Assembly (NCBI RefSeq): GCF_013340285.1
Contig: NZ_BLVO01000012.1
Span: 600,075-664,074 of the forward strand
DNA length: 64,000 nt
DNA from: Desulfovibrio subterraneus
Lineage (GTDB): Bacteria; Desulfobacterota; Desulfovibrionia; Desulfovibrionales; Desulfovibrionaceae
Direction of reading: 5' to 3'
The number at the start of each line of letters is the position of its first letter. Within the stretch, counting starts at the first letter, position 1. The translations under genes were made by a program, and so were the position numbers. Below, piece by piece: positions 1-7,063 of the stretch. The notes under the pieces are model-generated. The model made no database searches. It saw only the letters and a list, made by a program, of their open reading frames with translations, and had not been told where the DNA came from.

Positions 1-1
1 G

Positions 2-229
2 CACGATGCTCCCGGCATTCCCGCAGAATCGGGTTTTACGGCTCTTGCCGCAGTGCATGTGGCAAATGTGCTCGACCGGCAGATGCGCATCGTGCACGAA
101 GGGTACAAGGTGCCGCAGTTTGACATGGACTATCTCAAAGCCGCAGGCCTGGATCAGAGAATTGCGGAACTGAGCGAACTGTGCCGCGAAATGATCGAAT
201 CTGACGACGGCAAAACCTGCATTTCATGA
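2..229 (+). CDS. HDOD-domain protein, C-terminal part only
   Basis: The gene enters from the left edge, so only the last 75 codons are seen; the stop is at 227-229. The readable end contains FTALAAVHVANVLDRQ, which resembles the last helices of HDOD domains (metal-free relatives of HD phosphohydrolases used as signalling scaffolds), followed by a charged tail containing ELSELCREM. A complete HDOD protein occurs in this window at 12297 and is a useful comparison. No start, promoter or catalytic motif can be seen. Family assignment is by resemblance of a short segment and is therefore moderate. Confidence 0.6.
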   Translation, partial: HDAPGIPAESGFTALAAVHVANVLDRQMRIVHEGYKVPQFDMDYLKAAGLDQRIAELSELCREMIESDDGKTCIS

Positions 230-435
230 TGGAGGAAAGGTAGTCGAGGCTTTTAGGGGTGTCCTTTTCTCTGTTTATTCCTTCAGGCGCTCTTGCTAAC
301 CCGCTCAGCTTGTTGCTGTAATTGCCATCTTCTATACGGGCGGAACGCGGCCCGCAGAGGAAAAGCACCTTCTTTCGGGGTTGCCATGCCTGAGGCAAAT
401 CTGTATTGTCCCCCCCTTCGCGTAACAGACATCAG

Positions 436-464
436 CCGCAGGTTCGGCCTGTGGTTTTTTTTTT
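436..464 (+). terminator. Rho-independent terminator
   Basis: A 7-bp stem (436-442 with 448-454, one G-U pair) closes a TTCGG loop and is followed by ten T residues (455-464). It lies about 200 bases after the HDOD gene and 45 bases before the next start codon, so it insulates the gene at 509 from upstream transcription. The rest of 230-508 shows no convincing gene. Confidence 0.8.
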
Positions 465-508
465 CCCGTTGGTAAAATTTTGCATCACAGCCAAAGAGAT
501 CGAGAGTT

Positions 509-1018
509 ATGATAACGAAAGAACTGTCTGCTGGCGGCCGCATAGAAACAACTTGCTCCCGCTGTAACGATATCACCGGTCACGTCATTGTGGCCATGGT
601 GGGAGACGTCATCGTCAAGGTTGAATGTCAGGCTTGCGGCAGTGTCCATAAGTACAGAGAGATTCGTAAACCCAAGCTGAAGTCCGAGACCTCCGGTGTG
701 CGCAGGGTCCGCCACGGCGAATCCAGGGAACAGGCGGTGTCACAGGCGCGTTCCGAGGCTGCCAAGAAGGCCGCCCAGACCCGCGCCAACCAGCGCGCCC
801 AGCAGGAAGCGGAAGCCGTGATGATTGCATGGAAGTCGGTCATCGTTTCCAAGGGCACCAACGATGCCCGCCCCTACACCATGCGCGAAAGCTACGCTGC
901 CGGAGATATTGTGGATCACCCCACCTTCGGCATGGGCGAAGTGCAGAGTGTAACCCGCCCCGATAAGATGGAAGTGCTTTTCAAGGAAGGCGTGAAGGTG
1001 CTGCGCTGCACTCTGTAG
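509..1018 (+). CDS. Conserved zinc-ribbon protein with Tudor-like C-terminus
   Basis: A 169-residue soluble protein. Residues 16-45 hold two CxxC pairs (CSRC and CQAC) that form a zinc ribbon. The middle (about 65-110) is an Ala/Arg/Glu-rich, probably helical linker. The last 40 residues contain GDIVDHPTFGMGEV and a following LF-K-EGVKVL strand, resembling the small beta-barrel (Tudor-like) domain at the C-terminus of UvrD/PcrA helicases and related proteins that contact RNA polymerase or nucleic acid. I do not know a characterised member, so function is left as a possible nucleic-acid or polymerase-binding protein. It is a single-gene unit between two terminators. Confidence 0.8.
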   Translation: MITKELSAGGRIETTCSRCNDITGHVIVAMVGDVIVKVECQACGSVHKYREIRKPKLKSETSGVRRVRHGESREQAVSQARSEAAKKAAQTRANQRAQQEAEAVMIAWKSVIVSKGTNDARPYTMRESYAAGDIVDHPTFGMGEVQSVTRPDKMEVLFKEGVKVLRCTL

Positions 1019-1078
1019 CGTCACCTGTCGCGTTTTTCTGCCGGGCCGGAAAACGGCCGGAAGACAAGGCAGAGATAA

Positions 1079-1106
1079 GGGCAGCGGAGTTCCGCTGCCC
1101 TTTTTT
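1079..1106 (+). terminator. Strong rho-independent terminator
   Basis: A perfect 9-bp GC-rich stem (1079-1087 with 1092-1100), a 4-base loop and six T residues. It ends the 509 gene and lies 8 bases from the convergent end of the leftward phage block. Confidence 0.92.
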
Positions 1107-1114
1107 ATTGGTAC

Positions 1115-1537
1115 CTACTGCCACTGAACCCGTTCGGCTTCGTAACGCGGGGTGTTTCTTCCTGCGTTGCTGACAATTCTCCGCTCATCGCGGCTGCCGG
1201 GGAATGGCGGCCTGAACCATGCCAGCAGACTTTCGGCGGATGCCCGGTAAATGCCGTCCGAGCATCTGCGGGCGGGAAAGGCTTCTTCCCGTATCCAGCG
1301 TTTTATGGTCTGGGGGCCGGCACCCACGGCCTTGCCTATGGCCTGCAGTCCCACGAATACCGGCACGGCACGGTGTACGGGCATGCCCGGTTGCAGTCTT
1401 GCCATGTCGTCGTTCCAGCGGTCGGGTTCCCGCATGGCGGTCCATTCGCCGTTGCCGTGACGGCAGTCTTCGCCCGACACGGGCCGTAAGCACGGGGTTG
1501 CTGTGCAGGCAGGTGGCTGCGGCATTTCCCTAGGCAT
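1115..1537 (-). CDS. Phage-type helix-turn-helix DNA-binding protein
   Basis: A 140-residue protein, last gene of the leftward phage-type block. Start chosen at 1537 because a GGGAGG site sits 8 bases upstream; the open frame extends further back, but only into the M15 peptidase gene. Residues about 62-110 contain VGLQAIGKAVGAGPQTIKRW followed by PARRC and an AESLLAWF helix. This is the layout of MerR/excisionase-like winged HTH domains in phage DNA-binding proteins: a helix that senses, a recognition helix, then a short wing. It overlaps the end of the peptidase gene by 8 bases, indicating translational coupling. Target unknown; it might act in regulation, or as a small-terminase or excisionase-like protein, but no integrase is nearby. 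Confidence 0.7.
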   Translation of the reverse strand: MPREMPQPPACTATPCLRPVSGEDCRHGNGEWTAMREPDRWNDDMARLQPGMPVHRAVPVFVGLQAIGKAVGAGPQTIKRWIREEAFPARRCSDGIYRASAESLLAWFRPPFPGSRDERRIVSNAGRNTPRYEAERVQWQ

Positions 1538-2036
1538 GGGCTGCACCTCCCGATATTGCCCCGGCGGTTGATCGGGCGATCGGCTTGGCTTTGCCGGAAG
1601 GCCCGCCGACAACAAGCACTCCCATGCCTTCACGATCATGATTGCCGGTGTCGAAATGAAACCAGCTCATGCCGTCAAATGCCTCGATGCGGCGTATGGC
1701 GGCAAAGCACGGTGCCTCAGGCTCTCTTTCCATATCCTGCCGTACTTCTTCTGCGGTTATGCGGGTGAACTTGCAGTCAAAGGCTCTTCCCAGTTTATGT
1801 TGCGACAGGGCTGCCCCCTCGGGGCAGTCCCATGCCCGCCAGCCGGAGTTCTTGAACTGTCCGCCCGCATGCCAGTTGTTCACGACTATGGGGCCGTAGC
1901 GGTGGCGCAGGGCATCCAGTGTGCGCAGGGCTTCCATATCAAAGAGCATGAACAGCTTGTGCGGGGCGTGCCGCCACCGGGCATGCATGTCCGGCGGTAC
2001 AAGTTCCTCTATGCGGAAGTGGATAGGGGTATACAT
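1530..2036 (-). CDS. M15-family zinc peptidase, endolysin-like
   Basis: A 168-residue protein started at 2036 (AGGAGG 6 bases upstream; longer readings of the frame lack a ribosome site). It has the peptidase M15 signature: SQHKLGRAFDCKF supplies the first His and Asp zinc ligands, and WFHFDTG the second His. The N-terminal part has the NNWHAGG...SGWR pattern seen in phage members of the family. M15 phage enzymes cut the peptide cross-links of peptidoglycan. No signal peptide is seen, so release would need a holin; a 3-TM holin is encoded 30 kb away at 31999. It lies in an operon with an HTH gene downstream and an SSB-like gene upstream (10-base gap). Confidence 0.85.
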   Translation of the reverse strand: MYTPIHFRIEELVPPDMHARWRHAPHKLFMLFDMEALRTLDALRHRYGPIVVNNWHAGGQFKNSGWRAWDCPEGAALSQHKLGRAFDCKFTRITAEEVRQDMEREPEAPCFAAIRRIEAFDGMSWFHFDTGNHDREGMGVLVVGGPSGKAKPIARSTAGAISGGAAHA

Positions 2037-2046
2037 GGCATGCCTC

Positions 2047-2532
2047 CTAGTTGGTCCGCAGGCTGTGCACGGCAGAAAGATACACAGGGTAGCGGAATCC
2101 CCTGCTTGCCGGAGGAACTCCGTGCTGTACCGGAAAGGGCACCGCAACCTCCTCTGTAACAATCTGCAGATATTCCGTTTCAAGAGCTGTGAGACAAACC
2201 CCTGATTCCGTGGTGCCGAGCGGCACCAGGCGGGCTTCTGCCAGCACTGCGTTTCCGGCGGCAAGATGCCCCGCACACCAGCGGGCAGCCTCTCCGCGCA
2301 CCAGCAGAGGAACCGCCTGGCGCTGGTCAGGGCGTCGGACAGTTCCGCCGCACGGGGCGGTGCAGCCGGTGGGCATGTCGTCTGCGGCATGCTCATGGAC
2401 GTGCAGCATGACAATGGCAAATTCGCCTTGCGAATCGTGGTGCATGTGCGGTGTATCAAGTACCTTGCCCATGAAGGTAGCCCGGCTGGTGTATGGGCCC
2501 CCCTGTTGCAGCCTTGTCGCGATCGTGGCCAT
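2047..2532 (-). CDS. Possible single-strand DNA-binding (OB-fold) protein
   Basis: A 161-residue protein started at 2532, preceded by a GGGAGAAGG ribosome site. Residues about 18-45 (ATFMGKVLDTP...GEFAIVMLHVH) and about 83-110 (QAVPLLVRGEAARW...AGNAVLAEARLVP) follow the order of an SSB OB-fold: GxL strand, an expressed-sequence strand, then a V-x-G-x-LA helix and a G-x-x-V-x-V-x-G-R-L strand. The acidic C-terminal tip typical of cellular SSB is absent. It sits in the leftward phage-type block between zinc-finger genes and the M15 peptidase. The similarity is distant; the alternative is an unrelated phage protein. Confidence 0.45.
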   Translation of the reverse strand: MATIATRLQQGGPYTSRATFMGKVLDTPHMHHDSQGEFAIVMLHVHEHAADDMPTGCTAPCGGTVRRPDQRQAVPLLVRGEAARWCAGHLAAGNAVLAEARLVPLGTTESGVCLTALETEYLQIVTEEVAVPFPVQHGVPPASRGFRYPVYLSAVHSLRTN

Positions 2533-2728
2533 TTCCTTCTCCCTTTGCCGGACTGGCTCTGGCCTGTCCGGCTTTTGCAGCGTTCTTAGGTCTGCCGCGC
2601 CATTGCGGGCGCGGTGGCTTCCTCGGTCGTGGTAAAAGGCGTGCCGCCAACTGCAGCGTGGCGGACGCCTTATGTTCATGTTGTCCGGTTTCCGGCCTGC
2701 CCAGTCGGTTTCCGGAGCCTGTTGTCAT
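2456..2728 (-). CDS. Doubtful small basic ORF
   Basis: A 90-codon frame fills the gap between the zinc-finger gene (2760) and the SSB-like gene (2532), overlapping the latter by 77 bases. It encodes a Pro/Arg/Lys-rich chain with an RGRPKN segment reminiscent of an AT-hook. There is no good ribosome site before the ATG at 2728, and the overlap is larger than for other genes here. It is listed because otherwise 227 bases in a tightly packed operon would be unexplained. Confidence 0.25.
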   Translation of the reverse strand: MTTGSGNRLGRPETGQHEHKASATLQLAARLLPRPRKPPRPQWRGRPKNAAKAGQARASPAKGEGNGHDRDKAATGGPIHQPGYLHGQGT

Positions 2729-2759
2729 ATTGTGAGGGAAAGAGTTCCCGCAGGGGGCA

Positions 2760-3209
2760 TCAGAAGCCGAGGCCGGTATCCGGCGTCCGGTACAGATCTC
2801 TGCCGTAACGGTCCGGCGGAATGGCGCCGCTTGCCCACGGATCTTCAAACAGCCCGAACGAAGGGCCCCCGCCTGTCCGGGCTGCCTTGCGGCACCGCGT
2901 TGAGCAGTAGTGATCCGTCACCGACGCGGGGATGAATGCGGTGCCGCACTGCTTGCAGGTTCGCTGATCCGTCTGCTTCTGGAACTGGGCTGCGTGCAGG
3001 GCGGCGGCAGAGCATGTGCGGCTGCAGAATTTCTGGTTGTTCCGTCTGGGAATCATGAGCTGCTGGCACCATGCGCACGGAACCGGACTGGCAGCTCTTC
3101 TGGAAGCCGAAGAACAGGCTCTGGAACAATACTTGGCCTTTCCCATGGCGATGCGGCCGGGTTTTGCGTGAAATTCCTTGCCGCAGGTCCGGCACACGAC
3201 TACTGGCAT
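2760..3209 (-). CDS. Phage-type multi-zinc-finger protein
   Basis: A 149-residue protein with a GAGGAAC ribosome site before 3209. It contains three successive treble-clef-like units: CRTCGKEF...KYCSRAC, PCAWCQQL...KFCSRTC and CKQCGTAF...HYCSTRC. Each has a CxxC pair followed about 15-20 residues later by a second C-x(3)-C pair, a pattern common in small phage and bacterial nucleic-acid-binding zinc proteins. The C-terminal 35 residues are rich in Gly, Pro and Asp. It overlaps the upstream gene by 10 bases, and the overlapping codons carry its ribosome site. Role unknown; probably binds DNA or RNA. Confidence 0.75.
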   Translation of the reverse strand: MPVVVCRTCGKEFHAKPGRIAMGKAKYCSRACSSASRRAASPVPCAWCQQLMIPRRNNQKFCSRTCSAAALHAAQFQKQTDQRTCKQCGTAFIPASVTDHYCSTRCRKAARTGGGPSFGLFEDPWASGAIPPDRYGRDLYRTPDTGLGF

Positions 3210-3508
3210 GATGTTCCTCCCTCGAAATAACGGTTGCAGCGCTGCATGGCCTGCGAAAGCGCGGCATTGCTACGCGTGGTGGGGATCAGTTCATGGTCGA
3301 AAAGGGCATAATACAGATGCAGCAGGCGCTGGTGTTCGCCCGATTCTATCTGCACCATCGGTTCATAGCCCCCTCGTGTGGTCCGCGGACGTATGCAGGC
3401 TGCACAGGTCTGCATGCCTTCCCGCATCATGTGCCACGGCCGTGTGAAGGTGCGTCCGCAGACGCAGCAGGCGATGTGGTCGTGCTCCGGCATGTGAAGT
3501 GGATGCAT
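3200..3508 (-). CDS. Small zinc-binding phage-type protein
   Basis: First gene of the leftward block: 102 residues if started at 3508, where a GCGAGG site lies 5 bases upstream. The frame stays open to 3652, but the earlier ATG at 3544 lacks a ribosome site and lies among operator sequences. A CxxC pair (CCVC) and a second pair (CAAC) 21 residues later form one zinc site. The C-terminal half, with LLHLYYALFDHEL, is helical. Function unknown. It is transcribed away from the repressor gene, as an early lytic operon would be. Confidence 0.6.
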   Translation of the reverse strand: MHPLHMPEHDHIACCVCGRTFTRPWHMMREGMQTCAACIRPRTTRGGYEPMVQIESGEHQRLLHLYYALFDHELIPTTRSNAALSQAMQRCNRYFEGGTSCQ

Positions 3509-3552
3509 GAGTGCCTCGCTGTTGGTGTGGTATGTTCGTGTCATATATACTT

Positions 3553-3569
3553 GTGCACATTTTGTGCGA
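3553..3569. promoter_or_regulatory. Operator-like site, imperfect copy
   Basis: GTGCACATTTTGTGCGA is the same core (GCACATTTTGTGC) as the perfect palindrome at 4626-4642. It lies about 40 bases downstream of the leftward promoter start. An identical half-site TTCGCACA occurs at 3613-3620 and again at 3707-3714, inside the first codons of the repressor gene, so the intergenic region carries at least four related elements. Confidence 0.65.
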
Positions 3570-3593
3570 TAAGTAACGTTTTGCCTGTATTCT

Positions 3594-3630
3594 TTGCACA
3601 TATATTTCATCATTCGCACAGAAACGTCAA
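3594..3630 (-). promoter_or_regulatory. Leftward early promoter overlapped by repressor half-sites
   Basis: On the minus strand TTGACG (3630-3625) is followed after 17-18 bases by AAATAT/AATATA (about 3607-3601), a good sigma-70 promoter directed at the 3508 gene. The spacer holds TGTGCGAA (3620-3613) and the start region holds TGTGCAA (3600-3594), both matching half-sites of the operator at 4626. Binding there would block polymerase. Confidence 0.65.
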
Positions 3631-3682
3631 GGTGTCGTGCGATAATGTTCAAAATAGCTATTTACTTCCTCTCGTAATGCGC

Positions 3683-3688
3683 TATGAT
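3683..3688 (+). promoter_or_regulatory. Probable -10 of the repressor gene, leaderless transcript
   Basis: TATGAT at 3683-3688 is only 8 bases from the ATG at 3697, so transcription would begin at or just before the start codon. No ribosome site precedes this ATG. Leaderless repressor messages are known, for example lambda cI from its maintenance promoter. No convincing -35 element is visible. Confidence 0.45.
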
Positions 3689-3696
3689 AACAGCAT

Positions 3697-4431
3697 ATGA
3701 ACAATATTCGCACAGCCAGCGGTGACTGGCGCATTCAGGAATTCATAGCCGAGGCCATCGGTCTGGTCGGGGGCATTGCTGAACTGGCGCGCATTGCCGG
3801 AGTCAGCGAGCGCACGGTCTATGCGTGGAAGAATGGCGAGCGGCACCCCAGCAGGACGAATCTGAACCGGGTGACGGAATATCTTGAGTCCATGGTCGAC
3901 GGGGGATGGGGGCAGACTCCTTCACCTTCCCGGCAGGCACTCTATGAGCGCACGCAGGACGGCTATGGTTCACCGGAAAGCGGGGGAGCAGGCGCGGCAG
4001 ATTTTCTCGATTCGTTCGTGTTCGTTGAAAAGGCCCTTGCCCGCCCCAGCGCGGGAGGAGGGTCGCTTGAGACGGGCGGCGAGCATGACGGTGTGTACGC
4101 CTTTCGTCTGGACTGGCTGACGCGCAAGACCACGGATACCTCGCGTCTGCGGATCATGGAGGTCATGGGGCGTTCCATGGAGAACACCCTGCACAACGGT
4201 GACATGTGTCTGGTCAACGAACGTGACAAGGAGCTCGTGGAGGACCGGATATACGTTATTCGTGTGCATGACGAAATCTATGTGAAACGTTTTTCGCGTG
4301 CACCGGGGCGCTATCTTTTCCGCGGTGACAACCGGGAGCTTGCGTATCAGGACATAGTGGTGGACGTGACGGACGAGTCGCTCAACTGGGAGGTCATCGG
4401 CAGGGTGATCTGGGCAGGCAAGGATTTTTAG
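3697..4431 (+). CDS. LexA/CI-like self-cleaving phage repressor
   Basis: A 244-residue protein. Residues 21-62 form a helix-turn-helix (IAELARIAGVSERTVYAWKNGER). Residues 115-244 form an S24 peptidase-like domain: an Ala119-Gly120 bond in PSAGGG is the expected self-cleavage site, Ser160 in GRSMENTL is the nucleophile and Lys197 in IYVKRF the general base. All the parts needed for RecA-stimulated autocleavage are present, so the protein should respond to DNA damage. It is transcribed divergently from the lysis/DNA-binding block across a cluster of operator-like sites, one of which lies in its own first codons, suggesting autoregulation. It is intact, which argues that the phage-type system is maintained. 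Confidence 0.92.
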   Translation: MNNIRTASGDWRIQEFIAEAIGLVGGIAELARIAGVSERTVYAWKNGERHPSRTNLNRVTEYLESMVDGGWGQTPSPSRQALYERTQDGYGSPESGGAGAADFLDSFVFVEKALARPSAGGGSLETGGEHDGVYAFRLDWLTRKTTDTSRLRIMEVMGRSMENTLHNGDMCLVNERDKELVEDRIYVIRVHDEIYVKRFSRAPGRYLFRGDNRELAYQDIVVDVTDESLNWEVIGRVIWAGKDF

Positions 4432-4625
4432 GCAGCTCCGCCGCCCGTGCCAGTGCCTGTTTCACAGAGGGCAATTTTACCGGACATGCCGGCGGGCAGA
4501 TATTCGTTCGGGGGTCCGGCATGAGGTCTGCCGGACAATTTGTGCTGCAGATCATTCCGGGCCGTTTTGATATTTTCCGGTTCGATACCTGCGCCCCGGC
4601 CCGATCCATCCTTTCATTTATCATA

Positions 4626-4642
4626 TTGCACATTTTGTGCAA
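4626..4642. promoter_or_regulatory. Perfect 17-bp repressor operator
   Basis: TTGCACA-TTT-TGTGCAA is a perfect 7-bp inverted repeat with a 3-base centre. A -10-like TATCAT lies at 4619-4624, so the site covers the expected transcription start of the 4672 gene. Its core recurs in the repressor's own control region at 3553-3569. The rest of 4432-4671 holds no gene that I can see. Confidence 0.75.
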
Positions 4643-4671
4643 AGGACTGCTGCCAACCAAAAGAGCAGGAC

Positions 4672-5046
4672 ATGGAGCAAGAAGGGCATATGCAGGAATT
4701 TCTGGTACAGTGCCGCTGGCCGGACGGAGACGTGGAGTATTTTCTGTCGGACAGCGAAGCAGAGGCCCGTTCATGGGCTGCCGATGCCCGCAGGGACGCA
4801 GACTGCGCGGCAGGAGTCTATGGCCTTCTGGTGTTGGAAACGCCTGATATTGCGGCTTCCTCCAGCGCGGAACCTGTGGCACGATATGCGGGCTATGTTC
4901 CCGGCCGGTCGCCTTTTCAGGTTGATGCAGTAAAGCTGCATCAGACGGATGCGGAGACGACGGGGCCGGCGGAGCATGCTGGAAATCCGCAGGCAGGGCT
5001 GATCCGGTCCGGTACGGTTGGCGGTATTATCCAGCGGCTGCAGTAA
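4672..5046 (+). CDS. Unknown protein directly behind the repressor operator
   Basis: A 124-residue acidic protein (118 residues if the ATG at 4690, with GAAGGG just upstream, is used; the two starts cannot be separated by reading). The N-terminus MQEFLVQCRWPDGDVEYFLSD looks like a small beta-sheet domain; the middle is Ala/Glu/Asp-rich; the tail GLIRSGTVGGIIQRLQ is hydrophobic. No HTH, zinc site or membrane segment is recognised, and I know no family. It stands alone between the repressor and a host lipoprotein gene. The perfect operator overlapping its promoter makes it the most clearly repressor-controlled gene on the right side, so it may be an early regulator, but that is inference from position only. 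Confidence 0.65.
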   Translation: MEQEGHMQEFLVQCRWPDGDVEYFLSDSEAEARSWAADARRDADCAAGVYGLLVLETPDIAASSSAEPVARYAGYVPGRSPFQVDAVKLHQTDAETTGPAEHAGNPQAGLIRSGTVGGIIQRLQ

Positions 5047-5290
5047 GCCGCGTTGGCGAATGTTATTATCCTCATTGGCAGAGCATATGTTCTGGCAATG
5101 ATACAAGCAGGCGGGGGCAAAGGTCATGTTCCGGCGTGGAACAGGCCTCAGCCACCGGAACGATTTTCAGCTCCATGGCAGCCGCAAACTGTCGCGGAGT
5201 ACTCCCTTACCTGCAGACGGTGCCATGCCGGTTTATCACCCGCATGATTTCCGAATGCCGGCAGGCCATGTCAGCTACAGGAGAAATGTC

Positions 5291-6673
5291 ATGAAAGCTG
5301 CGTCGTATGTCCGTATCGCTGTAATTATCGCGACGTGTTGTCTCCTTGCTGCCTGCGGCGGTCGCCGCGAGGGCATTGCCGACCTTGATGTGCTGCCGCA
5401 GCGCGCCGCTGCCTATCTGCCGGATGGTGCCGCAAACCCGCTGCTGTCTCCCGAGGTACAGAAGGGGCTGCAATCCCGTTTCTTCGACCGGTTTTTTGCC
5501 CCGTGGCGTGCACAGAAGGCTTCGCTCGCTCCCAAGGTGGCCTTCTGGGGAACAGAAACCTTTGGCCGCAAAAAGGGATTTGCAGAAAACCTGCAGCCAT
5601 GGTCGCGCCCCCGCTGGGAATCGCTTGTCTCCATGCAGATGGAGGGCAGCTATCCTTCCATGGCCCGTCATGCCATTGCCACGCGCAACACCTCCTTCCG
5701 CGTCATGCCCACGGACAAGCCCTTCTTCTATAATCCTTCCAGGGCCGGAGAAGGCTATCCCTTCGATTACATGCAAAATTCTGCTGTATGGATAGGCACG
5801 CCGCTGCTCGTCACCCATGTTTCCGCCGACGGCGCATGGTATTTTGCCGAGGCGGGAATTACCTTCGGCTGGCTGCCCGCAGATGCCATCGGCTGGACTG
5901 ACGAAGCCTTCCGCAGAGACTACATGACCGGCACCTATGCCGCTGCCCTGCGTGACAGAATCGTTCTGCGCACGGATGGCGGAGCCTTCGCGGGCATGGC
6001 CCATCTGGGCGCCGTGTTCCCCATATCCGTCAGTGCCATGATGCTGGAAACAGCCTCTGCCGGAGCGGCGCAGACCCCGCCCGCAACAAATTTGCCCGTT
6101 ATCATTCCCCTGCGTACAGTCGAGGGCAACGCCATAGCGGCAACCATCCATCTGCCTCCCACCACCGTGGGGCTTATGCCGCAGGCTATTTCCGCACAGG
6201 CGCTCGCACACTTTGCCGACATGATGATGGGCCAGCCCTACGGATGGGGCGGTCTGCTCGAAAATCGCGACTGCTCGGCAGCCATGCGCGACCTCTTCGC
6301 CCCCTTCGGTATCTGGCTGCCCCGTAACTCCAGCCAGCAGGGCAAGGAAGTGGGCACACCCATTTCGCTGGAAGGAAAAACCGCAGCCGAGAAACGGGCC
6401 ATCATCCTCGAACAGGGCATTCCGTTCTACACCTTGCTCTGGTTCAAGGGGCATATCGGCCTGTACATCGGCCCGGACGCTGCAACGGGTGAACCGCTGC
6501 TGCTGCACGACGTATGGGGTGCCCGCACGGAATGGAAGGGCGAGGAAGGACGTGCTGTGGTGGGGCGTTTAGCCGTAACCACCCTGCGGTTTGCCGAAGA
6601 GCGTGACGACGTGAAGAAAGACTGGTTCTACGACAGGCTGCGGGGCATGGTGCTCATGCCGTCGAAGCTGTAG
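5291..6673 (+). CDS. SH3/NlpC-P60 murein endopeptidase lipoprotein (DvLysin-like)
   Basis: A 460-residue lipoprotein. Start at 5291 with AGGAGA upstream; a lipobox LLAAC places the lipidated Cys at residue 22. Residues about 110-300 contain two SH3-like segments (one includes WIGTPLLVTHVSADGAWYF). The C-terminal NlpC/P60 domain has Cys328 in NRDCSAAMRDL, His388 in KGHIGLYIG and His406 in LLHDVWG as the catalytic triad. This matches the architecture of the Desulfovibrio gamma-D-glutamyl-L-diamino acid endopeptidase known from structural work as DvLysin, which cuts peptidoglycan stem peptides. It is a host cell-wall recycling or remodelling enzyme and not part of the phage-type block. The preceding 244 bases show nothing definite. 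Confidence 0.9.
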   Translation: MKAASYVRIAVIIATCCLLAACGGRREGIADLDVLPQRAAAYLPDGAANPLLSPEVQKGLQSRFFDRFFAPWRAQKASLAPKVAFWGTETFGRKKGFAENLQPWSRPRWESLVSMQMEGSYPSMARHAIATRNTSFRVMPTDKPFFYNPSRAGEGYPFDYMQNSAVWIGTPLLVTHVSADGAWYFAEAGITFGWLPADAIGWTDEAFRRDYMTGTYAAALRDRIVLRTDGGAFAGMAHLGAVFPISVSAMMLETASAGAAQTPPATNLPVIIPLRTVEGNAIAATIHLPPTTVGLMPQAISAQALAHFADMMMGQPYGWGGLLENRDCSAAMRDLFAPFGIWLPRNSSQQGKEVGTPISLEGKTAAEKRAIILEQGIPFYTLLWFKGHIGLYIGPDAATGEPLLLHDVWGARTEWKGEEGRAVVGRLAVTTLRFAEERDDVKKDWFYDRLRGMVLMPSKL

Positions 6674-6770
6674 GGCTTTTGCACGCGGGCCTGCGTTTCT
6701 TCGTTCAGCCCTGTCAGTCGCTGCGTGAGTCTGACGGTCAGCTTGGCCGTCTGCATGGTTGTCTGCATGG

Positions 6771-6798
6771 TTGACACAATCCCGTTTATGGCTACTCT
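6771..6798 (+). promoter_or_regulatory. Sigma-70-like promoter for mtaB; features of the 6674-7063 gap
   Basis: TTGACA (6771-6776) and TACTCT (6793-6798) are 16 bases apart. The 390-base gap between the lipoprotein gene and mtaB holds no gene I can support; it does contain a short GTGTGGCCGC repeat (about three copies near 6855-6882). The leader of mtaB would be about 260 bases long. Confidence 0.5.
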
Positions 6799-7063
6799 GC
6801 CGGAAGGCATGGGCGGAGCATAACTCTGTAAGGATATGTTCGTCTTATCTGGGCGTGTGTGGCCGCGTGTGGCCGCGTGTGGCGTTCCATGCCTGTTCGT
6901 GTGCCGGATGCCCGCAATTCCGCAAGCCGAAGCAGGGGCCGGCGCAGGCTCCTTCCGTTATGAAGGGGCTCAAGCACCGTCAATACCCTCAAGGAACCTT
7001 CAGGCAACTCCGGACAGGCATAGAATCCCACCGGTCGGCACGGTTCCGGTTTCAGGACACCGC

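Noticed and set aside
4575..4595. GGTTCGATACC resembling a tRNA T-arm near island A
   Set aside because: The flanking bases do not pair as a 5-bp T stem and no acceptor or anticodon arm can be built, so there is no tRNA integration site here.
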